Below, in pieces: positions 1 through 7,036 of a DNA stretch of 9,749 bases (its first letter is position 1; each line of letters begins with the position of its first letter). A program made the position numbers and the translations under genes. The notes under the pieces were generated by a model that had not been told where the DNA came from, made no database searches, and saw nothing but the letters and a program-made list of their open reading frames with translations. This stretch comes from Lentisphaeria bacterium (GTDB lineage: Bacteria > Verrucomicrobiota > Lentisphaeria > Victivallales > UBA1829). The stretch lies in NCBI GenBank assembly GCA_017623265.1, contig JAGAPM010000320.1:1-9749 (forward strand). The letters run 5' to 3'.

Positions 1-1170
1 CCGGATTTCCTTCACCAGCGGAATCGACAGCAGCAGCACCGCAACCACAAGAAACGAAAATTGGAATCCGGTGGAAAACAGGTCATCCGGATCGGCGATC
101 AACAGGATCAATGCCGCAAATGCCAGCGTATTCAAAGATTTGGTACGAAAACGGAACACCCGGACAAGCTGGAAGCAGGAAAGCATGATCCACGCACGGA
201 TCGAAGGCTCATTCAGACCGGTCAGCCACACATAACATGCAGAAAGCAGGATCACGCAGAGCGCCCTGCCCCGGAAGGAGAAGAAGGGACACAGAAAAAA
301 GATCAGCAGAGCGAAAAATCCCACATGGGTCCCGCTGACCGTCAGAATGTGGATCGTCCCGCTACGCAGAAAGTCTGCCTTCGTTTCGGGAGAGAGATCC
401 CGGCTGATCCCGAAAAAGATCCCGGATGCCAGTGCTTTCGCCTCATCCGATTGCATCCCGGAAGTCATCCGTGCCAATGCCCTGCTCCGGAGATCGTAGA
501 AGAAACGGGAAATACCGCTGCCGCAGCTCTGCAGATCCGGCTCCACATCTTTATCCCGCCGCAGCAGAAAAGTGATCCCTTCCCGGGCAAGATATTCTTT
601 GTAACTGAAAGTCCCCGGTAATGTGGGAGGATCCGGCTCAAAAAGAAAGCCATGAAGAAGAATTCTGTCTCCGTACCCCGGTGACTTCTCAAAACCGGTC
701 AAGCCGATCGGCACCGGTTTCTCCGGTTCAGACCACTCTTTTTCACCGGCAGGACGAAACTTCAGCATATCAGCCCGGATCATCTTTGCTGCAGGTCCGG
801 CGGGATCGGCAGCCCGGTCTGTGATCCGTACTTCAAACGCTCCGTATGTACGGCGGTTGATCAGGTCATCATCCAACGCCCGGGCGGGATCGGCTCGCAG
901 GGAAAGGGAAAGGATCATTGCCGCCAGTGAAGGAAAAACAAAGCATAGAGCCGCCTTAACCGGCAGGAAAGCAAACAGTGAGAGCAGCAGGACCCCGGCA
1001 GCGCACCACAGATCCAATCCGGCACAGAAAACAAGCAGCAGTAAAACGATCACTGCAATCAGTGAAGCGATCGCCGGATTGCCCGCTACTGCCTCCGAAC
1101 CACGCAGACGCAGGGTACAAAAAAAGCGGCAGAAGTCGCTCAGGACCGCTGTCGCTTTTTCTGTATTCAT
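1..1170 (-). CDS. comEC: ComEC/Rec2 family DNA-uptake channel protein, N-terminal part (cut by window edge)
   Basis: ComEC is the inner-membrane channel that passes single-stranded DNA into the cell during natural transformation. The reverse strand reads open for 390 codons from ATG at 1170 to the window edge, with an in-frame stop just upstream (1198-1200), so this start is well placed. Residues about 31-90 are strongly hydrophobic (two to three membrane segments). Residues about 100-200 look like the soluble DUF4131 domain and include PGTFSYKEYLAREGI (185-199), a typical ComEC signature. The Competence domain follows: HILTVSGTHVG at 274-284, then TGLNEPSIRAW and DPDDLFSTGFQFSF (360-373), matching the conserved family blocks. 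The C-terminal membrane segments and any metallo-beta-lactamase-like domain lie outside the window. The gene starts 19 bp after argF and has no clear Shine-Dalgarno site, suggesting translational coupling. Family assignment is firm; actual competence is not shown, since no comEA or pilus genes are present here. Confidence 0.9.
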   Translation of the reverse strand, partial: MNTEKATAVLSDFCRFFCTLRLRGSEAVAGNPAIASLIAVIVLLLLVFCAGLDLWCAAGVLLLSLFAFLPVKAALCFVFPSLAAMILSLSLRADPARALDDDLINRRTYGAFEVRITDRAADPAGPAAKMIRADMLKFRPAGEKEWSEPEKPVPIGLTGFEKSPGYGDRILLHGFLFEPDPPTLPGTFSYKEYLAREGITFLLRRDKDVEPDLQSCGSGISRFFYDLRSRALARMTSGMQSDEAKALASGIFFGISRDLSPETKADFLRSGTIHILTVSGTHVGFFALLIFFLCPFFSFRGRALCVILLSACYVWLTGLNEPSIRAWIMLSCFQLVRVFRFRTKSLNTLAFAALILLIADPDDLFSTGFQFSFLVVAVLLLSIPLVKEIR

Positions 1171-1189
1171 CGTCTGTGGCTGAAACGGA

Positions 1190-2101
1190 TCACTTGATCA
1201 GCGTTGCCATGATCGCTTTCTGAACATGGAGACGGTTTTCCGCTTCATCGAAAACGATGGAGTTGGGAGATTCCATAACGTCATCCGTGATCTCTTCGCC
1301 CCGGTGAGCGGGCAGACAGTGCATGACCATAGCACCGGGTTTCGCTTTCTTCAGCGTTGCCATATCCAGACGGTAGGGATCCAGGATCCGCATCCGTTCT
1401 TTGGCTTCTTCTTCAAAGCCCATACTCACCCACACGTCGGTATAGATGAAGTCGGCATCCTTCACGGCTTCTGCGGGATCTTTCGTCCAGGAAACCGTGC
1501 CGCTGCCGCCGAAGGTGTTGTTCAGGATCGCATCGGAGGGCTTGTATTCTTCCGGCGCACCGATCTCGAAGTGGATACCGGCAATACGGGATGCCATCAT
1601 GAGGGAGTTTGCCATGGGGCTGGCACCATCGCCCAGATACGCCATCTTGATACCGTCAAACTTGCCGACCTTTTCGTAGATCGTAAACATATCGGTCAGC
1701 GCCTGACAGGGATGGTAGTCATCGGTCAGAGCGTTGATGATGGGGCAGCTGGAATACTGCGCCAGTTCTTCAATATCGGACTGCTTGTAAGTACGGATCA
1801 CGATCCCGCCCAGATAACGGCTGAGAACACGGGCGGTATCCGGAACGGTTTCACCTCTGCCCATCTGAGTCTTGCTCTGATCCAGATAAATCGCCTGTCC
1901 GCCCAGTTCATGGATCCCGACCTCGAAGGAAACGCGGGTACGGGTAGAGGATTTTGCAAAGATCATGCCGATGCTCTTATCGGCAAGGGGCTTGACCGCT
2001 TTGGCAGTACCACGGTTGGCTTTCATTTCACGGGAAAGATCGATGAGCTTTTCAAACTCCACTTTACCGATCTCTTCGCCAGTCAACAAGTGTCTGATCA
2101 T
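1190..2101 (-). CDS. argF: ornithine carbamoyltransferase
   Basis: This enzyme makes citrulline from ornithine and carbamoyl phosphate in cytosolic arginine synthesis. The protein has 303 residues, normal for the family. The carbamoyl-phosphate motif STRTR is at 52-56, HPCQ at 130-133, the ornithine-side loop DVWVSMG at 222-228 and HCLPAHRGEE at 261-270. The D-x-x-x-SMG loop favours ornithine over aspartate or N-acylated ornithine as substrate. The start at 2101 is supported by GAGGTG about 5-7 nt upstream on the minus strand. One oddity: the block usually read as GD(G/A)xNNM reads GDGASPMANS (158-167), so the Asn pair near the ornithine amino-acid group is Ser-Pro. The gene lies 46 bp after argD and 19 bp before comEC, all on one strand, so it is very likely cotranscribed with them. 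A close relative such as putrescine carbamoyltransferase is possible but the argD neighbour makes ArgF most likely. Confidence 0.93.
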   Translation of the reverse strand: MIRHLLTGEEIGKVEFEKLIDLSREMKANRGTAKAVKPLADKSIGMIFAKSSTRTRVSFEVGIHELGGQAIYLDQSKTQMGRGETVPDTARVLSRYLGGIVIRTYKQSDIEELAQYSSCPIINALTDDYHPCQALTDMFTIYEKVGKFDGIKMAYLGDGASPMANSLMMASRIAGIHFEIGAPEEYKPSDAILNNTFGGSGTVSWTKDPAEAVKDADFIYTDVWVSMGFEEEAKERMRILDPYRLDMATLKKAKPGAMVMHCLPAHRGEEITDDVMESPNSIVFDEAENRLHVQKAIMATLIK

Positions 2102-2147
2102 CTTTTCACCTCAGTTGTATTTTCAATATGTTCTTGTTTTCAATTCA

Positions 2148-3353
2148 TTATGCCCGTTCTGCTTCACGCACAGTCAGCGCTTCATCAATCAGTGCCAGCG
2201 CTTTTTCGCAATCTTCCCGGGAGATGGTCAGTGCCGGCACAAGACGCAGCACCGTTTCCCCGGCGGAGAGAGCGATCACACCCTTGCTGCGGAGAATGGC
2301 AAGCACCGGTCCGGCAGGTTCGTCCAGGATCGCACCGACCATGAGTCCTTTTCCGCGGACACCCTTGACCATGGGGTGTTTTTCCGCCAGTTTCTGCAGA
2401 CCTTCCCGCAGGAAATCGCCCTGAACACGGCAATTTTCCAGCAGATTATCCTTCAGAATCGTATCAATAACGGTCGCTGCAACTGCAGATGCAAAAGGTG
2501 TCCCGCCGAAGGCACTGGCGTGAGTTCCGGGCGTAAGAACATCCTGCAGTTTGCGCTGACAGATCATCGCCCCCATCGGCACACCGTTGGCAAGGGCTTT
2601 TGCCATGGAAAGAGCGTCCGGCTGAACACCGAAGGACTGCCACGCAAACAGCGTTCCCAGTCTGCCCATACCGCACTGGACTTCATCAAAGAGCAGCAGG
2701 ATATCTTTTTCATCGCAGAACGCCTGGAGAGCTTTCAGATATTCCAGATCGGCAGGAATGATCCCGCCTTCGCCCTGCACCGGTTCCAGCAGGATGGCGG
2801 CAGTCTGATCGGTCACAGCAGCTTTGATCGCATCCAGATCGTTGAAATCCACAAACTTGAAACCGGGCATATCCGGCTGGAATCCTTTCCGGTACTTGCT
2901 TCTGCCGGTGGCGGCGAGAGTGGCAAGCGTTCTGCCGTGGAAAGAATCATTCATGGCAATGATCTCAAATTTACCTTTTTCGCTGCCCCATTTCCGGGCG
3001 AGCTTGATCAATGCTTCGTTGGCTTCGGCGCCGCTGTTGCAGAAGAAGCACACGCCATCGAAACCGTTTTCAATCAGTTTCTGCGCCAGACGGGGCTGCT
3101 GTTCGTTCATGTAAAGATTGGATACGTGAAGCAGCTTTTCCGCTTGTTCACGGATCGCTGCGGTAATGGCGGGATGGGCATGACCGAGGCTGCAAACGGC
3201 GATCCCGGAAGCCAGATCCAGATACTCATTGCCTTCTGCATCCCAGAGTTTCGTGCCTTCGCCACGCACAAAAAGAATATCTGCACGGGGATAAGTGTGC
3301 ATAACATATTTGTCGTACAGTGCCAGTGTTTCCATCGTTGCCGTATTTTCCAT
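2148..3353 (-). CDS. argD: acetylornithine aminotransferase (class III PLP aminotransferase)
   Basis: ArgD transfers an amino group from glutamate to N-acetylglutamate semialdehyde, giving N-acetylornithine. It is a cytosolic PLP enzyme and often also acts in lysine synthesis. I chose ATG at 3353 (401 residues) over an in-frame ATG at 3401 because AGAAAGG lies 10 nt upstream of it and the predicted transcription start is near 3401. Visible class III motifs: NSGAEANE (106-113, PLP phosphate loop), FHGRT (138-142), EPVQGEGG (190-197), FDEVQCGMGR (222-231, Asp223 contacts the PLP ring nitrogen) and MAKALANGVPMGA with Lys252 as the Schiff-base lysine. The block HASAFGGTPF (278-287) has Ala281 where most relatives have a phosphate-binding Thr. 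It is the first gene of the argD-argF-comEC operon and diverges from topA. Ornithine or GABA aminotransferase are the near alternatives; argF next door supports ArgD. Confidence 0.93.
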   Translation of the reverse strand: MENTATMETLALYDKYVMHTYPRADILFVRGEGTKLWDAEGNEYLDLASGIAVCSLGHAHPAITAAIREQAEKLLHVSNLYMNEQQPRLAQKLIENGFDGVCFFCNSGAEANEALIKLARKWGSEKGKFEIIAMNDSFHGRTLATLAATGRSKYRKGFQPDMPGFKFVDFNDLDAIKAAVTDQTAAILLEPVQGEGGIIPADLEYLKALQAFCDEKDILLLFDEVQCGMGRLGTLFAWQSFGVQPDALSMAKALANGVPMGAMICQRKLQDVLTPGTHASAFGGTPFASAVAATVIDTILKDNLLENCRVQGDFLREGLQKLAEKHPMVKGVRGKGLMVGAILDEPAGPVLAILRSKGVIALSAGETVLRLVPALTISREDCEKALALIDEALTVREAERA

Positions 3354-3363
3354 GATCCGCAAA

Positions 3364-3370
3364 CCTTTCT
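3364..3370 (-). promoter_or_regulatory. ribosome binding site of argD
   Basis: AGAAAGG on the minus strand ends 10 nt before ATG 3353. The longer in-frame reading from ATG 3401 has no comparable site, so this decides the start. Confidence 0.6.
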
Positions 3371-3407
3371 GTTGGTCGTCAGCTTTAAAAATCAGTAGCA
3401 AATCGCT

Positions 3408-3435
3408 ACAATATCACAAATTGCGAAAAAGTCAA
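3408..3435 (-). promoter_or_regulatory. sigma70-like promoter of argD-argF-comEC
   Basis: On the minus strand TTGACT (3435-3430, five of six consensus bases) is followed after 16 nt by TATTGT (3413-3408, four of six). Transcription would begin near 3401, giving a leader of about 48 nt before argD. I saw no convincing ArgR box; the only hint is a single TGAAT half-site upstream of the -35 element. Confidence 0.5.
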
Positions 3436-3513
3436 GGGAAATTCAGAAAAATCGGATAAAATTCATACATTCTGTGCCATTTTCAAAATATTTTTTAAAA
3501 ATTTTTCATGCGC

Positions 3514-3544
3514 TATTACTTAAAAGTAATAAGGAATAATAAGG
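3514..3544. repeat. palindrome plus direct repeat in the argD/topA divergent region
   Basis: TATTACTT (3514-3521) and AAGTAATA (3524-3531) form perfect 8-bp inverted arms around AA. The right arm runs into a direct repeat, TAATAAGG at 3527-3534 and again at 3537-3544, centre spacing 10 bp, which is about one helical turn. It is not followed by a T-tract, so it does not look like a terminator. Its place between the two divergent promoter-like elements suggests a protein-binding site; this is inference. The flanking 3481-3508 is a run of A/T tracts. The rest of 3354-3644 holds no gene that I can support. Confidence 0.45.
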
Positions 3545-3567
3545 GAAAAGCGACGGCAAAATTGCTC

Positions 3568-3596
3568 TTGATTTTTTGCAGCGGGGGATTTATTGT
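3568..3596 (+). promoter_or_regulatory. possible topA promoter
   Basis: TTGATT (3568-3573) is followed after 17 nt by TATTGT (3591-3596), the same -10 hexamer as in the argD promoter on the other strand. The start point would be near 3603, about 40 nt before the topA ATG. The match is moderate, and TATCAT at 3601 is a competing -10. Confidence 0.35.
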
Positions 3597-3631
3597 AATG
3601 TATCATACACGAACAACCACTGCGGAAAAAC

Positions 3632-3636
3632 AGGAG
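3632..3636 (+). promoter_or_regulatory. ribosome binding site of topA
   Basis: AGGAG lies 8 nt before ATG 3645 but only 2 nt before ATG 3639. It therefore selects 3645 and rules out the frame extension from 3576, which has no such site. Confidence 0.75.
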
Positions 3637-3644
3637 AAATGAAT

Positions 3645-6191
3645 ATGGCATCTGCAGCAACAAAACTGGTGATTGTGGAATCACCGACCAAAGTCAAAAC
3701 AATCAGCAAGATTCTCGGCTCAAACTATGTAGTCAAAGCATCCATGGGTCATGTGCGTGACCTGCCGGAACGGGCATTCGGTGTGGATATTGAACACAAT
3801 TTCCAGCCCCAATACGAAGAAAACAAAGGACGCGGCAAGAATCTTTCCGAACTGAAAGCCACGGCGAAAGCCGCTAATGAAATCTATCTGGCATCCGACC
3901 CTGACCGCGAAGGAGAAGCCATTGCATGGCACTTGAAAGAAGTGCTGGGCAAGATCAACAAGAAAGCCCCCTTCCGCCGTGTGACATTCAACCAGATCAC
4001 AAAATCTGCCATCGAAAAGGCATTTGAGGATCCCGGTGAGATCAATATGGCGCTGGTGGATTCCCAGCAGGCACGCCGCGTGCTGGACCGGATCGTGGGG
4101 TATCAGATCAGCCCCCTGCTCCGGACGCGCATCGAACGGGGTGTCTCCGCCGGGCGTGTGCAGAGTGTGGCGCTCCGCCTTGTCTGCGAACGGGAACGGG
4201 AGATCCTCTCCTTCATCCCGAAAGAATACTGGAATTTTGTGGCGGAATTCAACACAGATGCCAACAAAGAGGCCTTCCGTGCAAAACTGGCAAAGATCAA
4301 CGGCGAAAAGTTTGAAGTCAACAACAAAACAGACGCCGATGAACTGCTCCGGAAAGTCCAGGCGGTCTCCGCATGGCACGTTTCGGATGTGACCACGGCT
4401 CCCCGCAGAAAATTTGCCTATCCCCCCTTCATCACAAGTACCCTTCAGCAGGCTGCCAGCAGCTCCCTCGGCTTCTCTGCCAGTCAGACTATGCGGATCG
4501 CCCAGCAGCTGTACGAAGGCGTGGATGTGGGATCCGGCTCCATCGGTCTGATCACTTACATGAGAACGGACTCTGTGGCAGTCGCACCGGAAGCGCAGAA
4601 CAGCTGCCGTGCCTTCATCGCCGCCGAATACGGCAGCGAATACGTTCCCACCGCTTTTAATGTGTACAAGTCCAAAGGCAATGCTCAGGAAGCCCACGAA
4701 GCGATCCGTCCCACGGACATCAATCTCACGCCGGAAAAACTGCGGAACTTCCTGGATCCCCAGCAGCTCCGTCTCTATACGCTCATCTGGCGCAGATTCG
4801 TTGCCAGCCAGATGGCACCGGCAAATCTGGAACGCACCACGGTGGAAGTCACCGGCGGTGAATATACATTCCGCAGCACCGCTACTGTGATCAAATTCAA
4901 CGGCTATCTGCGTGCTTACAACATTCAGGAAGAAGGCGCCGTGCAGGATGAAGATGATGACACCCGCGATGCCGCTGTCCTCGCCGCTCTGAAGCAAAAC
5001 GATCCCTGCAACATGCTCCGCTCCATCCCGGAACAGAAGTTCACGGAACCTGCCCCCCGCTTCTCCGAAGCTACACTCATTAAAGAACTGGAAGTCAACG
5101 GGATCGGGCGTCCGTCCACCTATGCGACCATTGTCAATACCATTCAGGTCCGCAAGTATGTCCAGAAAGAAAAAGGCAAACTGATCCCAACGGATCTGGG
5201 CTTCCGGATCAACGATTATCTGGTGGAAAGTCTGCCTGAACTGTTCCAGGTCGGCTTCACCGCCATGATGGAAGATCAGCTGGACGAAATCGGTCAGGGC
5301 GAAGTCCAGTGGACCGAAATGATCGGATCCTTCTACGACAAGTTCTCCCTGTGGCTGAATGCTGCCAAGGGTGCCGGCGCTCCCGAAACCCTGAAAGCCG
5401 ATTCTCTCATCGCCCTGATCCACCAGATCAAGAACTGGGAAATCCCCGAACGCTCCGCCGGGAAGCGGGCGTTTGATGACCGCAAATTCTTTGCCAGTAT
5501 CGAAAACAAATATGCAAAGGACGGGCTGATCTCCGGCCGTCAGTGGGAAGCCCTGCTGACACTGGCGCTCAAGTACGAAAGCGACATCCCTGAACTGCGG
5601 AATCTCGCCGTCCGGAACGGTTTTGCAGACGATCTCAACGCTGCCGATGAAAAACGTCTCGCTGCCGAACAGGTCCGCAATGACCGCAAGGCAAAACGGA
5701 TCGAAGCCGAAGCCGCCGCCCCTGACCAGACCGGTCTGCCCCAGATCTTTGAAGCCATGAGCAACCTGCAGTGGGCAGAACCCGAAAAACGCCGCGGCAG
5801 AGTCTATGACGACAGCAAGTTCTTCGACTCACTCAAGAAACAGTGCAATTCCGGTAAATCACTTTCCGAAAAGCAGATCGTTGCCCTCGGAAAGATGATC
5901 GAAAAGTATCAGGATCAGATCCCTGCCGCTACAGATTTTCTCAAAACGATCAACTCCAAAATGACCGTCGTGGAAGATCCCGCCGCCGATGAAAAGGCGG
6001 CACTCGCAAAAAATCTGATCGCACAGTTTGATAAGGTCACCAAGTGGGCAGAACCGGTCCGCAAGGGACGCCGGGTCTACGATGACAGGGAATTTGTCAA
6101 GTCTATCGCCAACCATCTGGAATCCGGTAAAATATTGAGTGACAAGCAGATCGAGGCGCTTAAGAAGATGGCTGCCAAGTATTCTGTCTGA
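3645..6191 (+). CDS. topA: DNA topoisomerase I (type IA) with an atypical repeated C-terminal region
   Basis: TopA relaxes negative supercoils by nicking one strand through a 5'-phosphotyrosine link and passing the other. With ATG 3645 the protein has 848 residues. The TOPRIM domain opens with KLVIVESPTK (Glu12) and has SDPDREGE (84-91), whose Asp85, Asp87 and Glu89 hold Mg2+. SAGRVQS is at 168-174, the active Tyr305 in ITYMRTDS (303-310), EAHEAIRPTD at 349-358 and GIGRPSTYA at 487-495. So the catalytic core (about 1-580) is complete. Beyond it there are no CxxC zinc ribbons (only one Cys, 734) and no GxxGxYV-type topoisomerase C-terminal repeats. Instead residues about 590-848 hold three copies of a small module, described separately, with a basic-acidic Lys/Ala/Glu-rich linker at about 666-693. 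The gene stands alone, with its own promoter-like element and a hairpin terminator after it. Type IA assignment is certain; the role of the tail is unknown. Confidence 0.96.
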   Translation: MASAATKLVIVESPTKVKTISKILGSNYVVKASMGHVRDLPERAFGVDIEHNFQPQYEENKGRGKNLSELKATAKAANEIYLASDPDREGEAIAWHLKEVLGKINKKAPFRRVTFNQITKSAIEKAFEDPGEINMALVDSQQARRVLDRIVGYQISPLLRTRIERGVSAGRVQSVALRLVCEREREILSFIPKEYWNFVAEFNTDANKEAFRAKLAKINGEKFEVNNKTDADELLRKVQAVSAWHVSDVTTAPRRKFAYPPFITSTLQQAASSSLGFSASQTMRIAQQLYEGVDVGSGSIGLITYMRTDSVAVAPEAQNSCRAFIAAEYGSEYVPTAFNVYKSKGNAQEAHEAIRPTDINLTPEKLRNFLDPQQLRLYTLIWRRFVASQMAPANLERTTVEVTGGEYTFRSTATVIKFNGYLRAYNIQEEGAVQDEDDDTRDAAVLAALKQNDPCNMLRSIPEQKFTEPAPRFSEATLIKELEVNGIGRPSTYATIVNTIQVRKYVQKEKGKLIPTDLGFRINDYLVESLPELFQVGFTAMMEDQLDEIGQGEVQWTEMIGSFYDKFSLWLNAAKGAGAPETLKADSLIALIHQIKNWEIPERSAGKRAFDDRKFFASIENKYAKDGLISGRQWEALLTLALKYESDIPELRNLAVRNGFADDLNAADEKRLAAEQVRNDRKAKRIEAEAAAPDQTGLPQIFEAMSNLQWAEPEKRRGRVYDDSKFFDSLKKQCNSGKSLSEKQIVALGKMIEKYQDQIPAATDFLKTINSKMTVVEDPAADEKAALAKNLIAQFDKVTKWAEPVRKGRRVYDDREFVKSIANHLESGKILSDKQIEALKKMAAKYSV
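5436..6188 (+). repeat. three-copy protein module in the TopA C-terminus
   Basis: Copies begin at Trp598, Trp710 and Trp801. Each has a W-x-x-P start, a basic stretch, then FDD (610) or YDD (721, 812), a Phe four to five residues on, a Gly, an LS-x-KQ-like helix cap with Gln at 633, 744 and 835, and a closing KY with Tyr at 644, 755 and 846. The spacing from the DD motif to Gln is 23 in all copies and Gln to Tyr is 11 in all copies. Copies 2 and 3 are closest (WAEP, YDD, SGK, LS[ED]KQI.AL.KM..KY); copy 1 is more diverged. I do not recognise the module as a named domain. It sits where other TopA proteins carry single-strand-DNA-binding zinc ribbons, so DNA binding is a reasonable guess. Confidence 0.85.
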
Positions 6192-6213
6192 TCACGGAAC
6201 TTCAGATTTTTCC

Positions 6214-6270
6214 GGTCGGAATTGCATCGCAACAAAACGCATGCAATTCCGATTTCTTATTATTTGATTT
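6214..6270 (+). terminator. intrinsic terminator after topA
   Basis: TCGGAATTGCAT (6216-6227) pairs perfectly with ATGCAATTCCGA (6241-6252) across a 13-nt loop; two G-U pairs can extend the base of the stem. A T-rich but interrupted tract follows to about 6280. It begins 24 nt after the topA stop, which suits a topA terminator that separates it from the ATPase operon. Confidence 0.72.
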
Positions 6271-6304
6271 TTGATTTTTTTGATAATCCAATCATAAAAA
6301 TTAT

Positions 6305-6332
6305 TTGCAATTTCGAAAACAAGTGCTATTTT
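6305..6332 (+). promoter_or_regulatory. possible promoter of the V-type ATPase operon
   Basis: TTGCAA (6305-6310) is followed after 16 nt by TATTTT (6327-6332), which is preceded by TGC, an extended -10 element. TATAGT at 6341-6346 is an alternative -10 but lacks a good -35. The leader before atpE would be about 55 nt. This is the only AT-rich stretch before the operon. Confidence 0.4.
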
Positions 6333-6381
6333 ACCTGTCTTATAGTGAAGAACAGAAACAGAATTTTAACCATAAGAAGAC

Positions 6382-6386
6382 AGGAG
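6382..6386 (+). promoter_or_regulatory. ribosome binding site of atpE
   Basis: AGGAG ends 8 nt before ATG 6395. The in-frame upstream ATG at 6305 lies in promoter-like sequence with no such site, so 6395 is the start. Confidence 0.75.
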
Positions 6387-6394
6387 TACACGCC

Positions 6395-6994
6395 ATGGCA
6401 GAAGATTTACAGGGTCTGCTGAACCGGATCCAGAACGATGGTCTCCGGAAAGCCGAAAACGAACGGGAACAGATCATTGCAGAAGCGAAAGCAGAAGCCG
6501 AAAAGATCGTAGCCGAAGCCAAAGCGCAGGCCGCCGCACTTGAAAAACAGGCTGCGGAAAGCGCCGCCGCCATGCAGGAACGGGCAAAAATCACGATCCA
6601 GCAGGCAGCCCGTGATATTGTGATCGGTCTGAAAGTCGAACTGCAGGAACGTCTGCGCCGGATCGCCAAGGGATCTGTTGAAGCTGCCATGACTCCCCAA
6701 TTGATGGCTCAGTTGATCGGTGCCATGGCAAATGCATACGCTCAGGACAGCGCAAAAGGTATTGAACTGATCCTTTCCCAGAAAGATCTGGACAATCTGG
6801 AACAGGGTCTTTTCGCCAGTCTGAGCGCCGACCTCATGGCAAAGTGCGAACTCTCTCTGGGCAACGATTTCTCCGCCGGTCTGAAGATCGGGTTCAAGGA
6901 CAACGACATCTTCCTGGACTTCAGCGATGAAGCACTGGCAGATGTGATCTGCGAATTTGTCGGTCCCAAACTCGCCGCCCTCATCAAGGGCTGA
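6395..6994 (+). CDS. atpE: V/A-type ATPase subunit E (peripheral stalk)
   Basis: Subunit E pairs with the other stalk subunit to tie the catalytic head to the membrane part, acting as stator. The 199-residue protein begins with a long Ala/Glu/Lys-rich helix (about residues 10-75) with heptad-like patterning, the expected N-terminal coiled coil. The C-terminal half is globular and includes the pattern GLKIGFKDNDIFLDFSDEAL near 166-185, which resembles the conserved end of the bacterial V-ATPase E family. There is no signal peptide or membrane segment, as expected for a cytosolic stalk. It is the first gene of the operon; the DUF2764-like gene follows after 42 bp. N-terminal low complexity alone would be weak evidence, but the C-terminal pattern and the atpA and atpB neighbours make the call firm. 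Confidence 0.87.
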   Translation: MAEDLQGLLNRIQNDGLRKAENEREQIIAEAKAEAEKIVAEAKAQAAALEKQAAESAAAMQERAKITIQQAARDIVIGLKVELQERLRRIAKGSVEAAMTPQLMAQLIGAMANAYAQDSAKGIELILSQKDLDNLEQGLFASLSADLMAKCELSLGNDFSAGLKIGFKDNDIFLDFSDEALADVICEFVGPKLAALIKG

Positions 6995-7036
6995 GTCTCC
7001 CTGCCCCGATGCAGGTGAAAGAAAGGACTTGACTTT

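Noticed and set aside
61..1183. Plus-strand frames over the left 1.2 kb
   Set aside because: The reverse strand encodes ComEC with conserved blocks in one unbroken frame; the plus frames are rich in Arg, Gln and Pro with no known pattern.
1226..3398. Long plus-strand open frames across argF and argD (372 and 477 codons)
   Set aside because: They are shadows of the clearly identified minus-strand enzymes, overlap each other, and lack ribosome binding sites and family motifs.
3440..3475. Possible ArgR operator upstream of argD
   Set aside because: A single TGAAT half-site without a proper inverted partner; no pair of ARG-box-like palindromes was seen.
3354..3644. Possible riboswitch or small RNA in the divergent region
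   Set aside because: The predicted argD leader is only about 48 nt and the topA leader about 40 nt, and I could find no conserved aptamer-like elements or stable stems other than the DNA palindrome.
7000..7015. Small hairpin CCTGC/GCAGG between atpE and the DUF2764-like gene
   Set aside because: Only five pairs with no T-tract; too weak for a terminator or a regulatory RNA claim.
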